35,762 nucleotides of DNA from Halomonas caseinilytica (GTDB taxonomy: Bacteria > Pseudomonadota > Gammaproteobacteria > Pseudomonadales > Halomonadaceae). Made by a program: the position numbers and the translations under genes. The notes under the pieces were generated by a model. That model saw only the letters and a program-made list of their open reading frames with translations, was not told the origin of the DNA and made no database searches. The stretch spans positions 1-35,762 of the forward strand of contig NZ_BDEP01000009.1 of the NCBI RefSeq assembly GCF_001662305.1, in the 5' to 3' direction. This document shows positions 35,733 through 35,762 of this stretch, piece by piece (positions within the stretch are counted from its first letter, which is position 1; each line of letters starts with the position of its first letter).

Positions 35733-35762
35733 CTGGCTCTTATCCACATCTCCGAGCCCACG
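35733..35762 (+). other. Nextera/Tn5 adapter-like sequence at the contig end
   Basis: The last 30 bases match the Nextera transposase adapter (19-bp Tn5 mosaic end followed by CCGAGCCCACG) at 28 of 30 positions, including CACATCTCCGAGCCCACG. Translation gives LIHISEPT on the plus strand and GSEM on the minus strand, both widely seen in contaminated protein entries. This is almost surely not genomic. Confidence 0.9.

Noticed and set aside
34413..35747. Antisense open frame of 444 codons across dctP and the contig end
   Set aside because: It overlaps gntR and dctP, and its start lies in adapter-derived or near-adapter sequence. It has no recognisable domain.

Overview
The window looks like one end of a contig from a moderately halophilic gammaproteobacterium, most likely Halomonadaceae (Halomonas or a close relative). 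This rests on high GC, acidic proteins, a BCCT carrier and a TRAP transporter, and close recall-level similarity of the housekeeping genes (fadBA, rlmM, tusA, tatD, uup, epmC, slyA) to gammaproteobacterial families. No database search was possible; family names come from recognised motifs and remembered homologues. The left edge lies inside an rRNA operon (23S 3' end, 5S, terminator). The right edge ends in about 30 bases that match a Nextera/Tn5 sequencing adapter, so both edges look like assembly breaks.

Layout. 1-342: end of the rRNA operon. 490-3893: a divergent BCCT carrier, rlmM (23S rRNA methyltransferase), a small monooxygenase-fold protein and tusA. 3927-7273: minus-strand group of a MATE efflux pump, an overlapping DUF3080 lipoprotein and an acidic unknown protein. 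7423-11416: epmC (EF-P hydroxylase), a pair made of tatD and an exonuclease-like gene, and uup (ABC-F). 11484-14406: universal stress protein, a membrane-anchored unknown, slyA and a DUF5924/DUF2914 membrane protein. 14545-17970: fadBA, the beta-oxidation operon, with a PsrA-like site upstream. 18213-21737: an exported inorganic pyrophosphatase, a flavodoxin-fold reductase, a YbhB-like protein, a LysR regulator and an exported retropepsin-like protease. 21777-24162: a stand-alone KAS II (FabF-like) gene divergent from a TetR regulator, followed by a DCC-family thiol protein. 24277-28812: a LysR regulator, an aldo/keto reductase, a CynX/NimT-type exporter, soxR and an FMN reductase. 29107-33571: an alanine/glycine:Na+ symporter, a yeast-type cytosine deaminase, a second small monooxygenase-fold protein, an atypical SDR and a CurA-like reductase. 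33760-35732: a GntR/FCD regulator, a TRAP binding protein and the first codons of the next gene, probably the small permease.

The strongest regulatory signal is a SoxR box between soxR and the divergent MFS gene. It sits in a promoter with the 19-bp spacer typical of SoxR-activated promoters and points at the exporter. With the downstream aldo/keto reductase and the convergent FMN reductase this makes a plausible response module for redox-cycling compounds. Other points worth attention are the yeast FCY1-like cytosine deaminase, a catalytically complete pyrophosphatase with a signal peptide, a BCCT carrier whose signature tryptophans are replaced, and three evenly spaced GT-N3-A(C/T) half-sites in front of the GntR-TRAP operon. 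I did not see a CRISPR array, insertion sequence, prophage, tRNA gene or clear defence island. Most of the window is ordinary chromosomal core.
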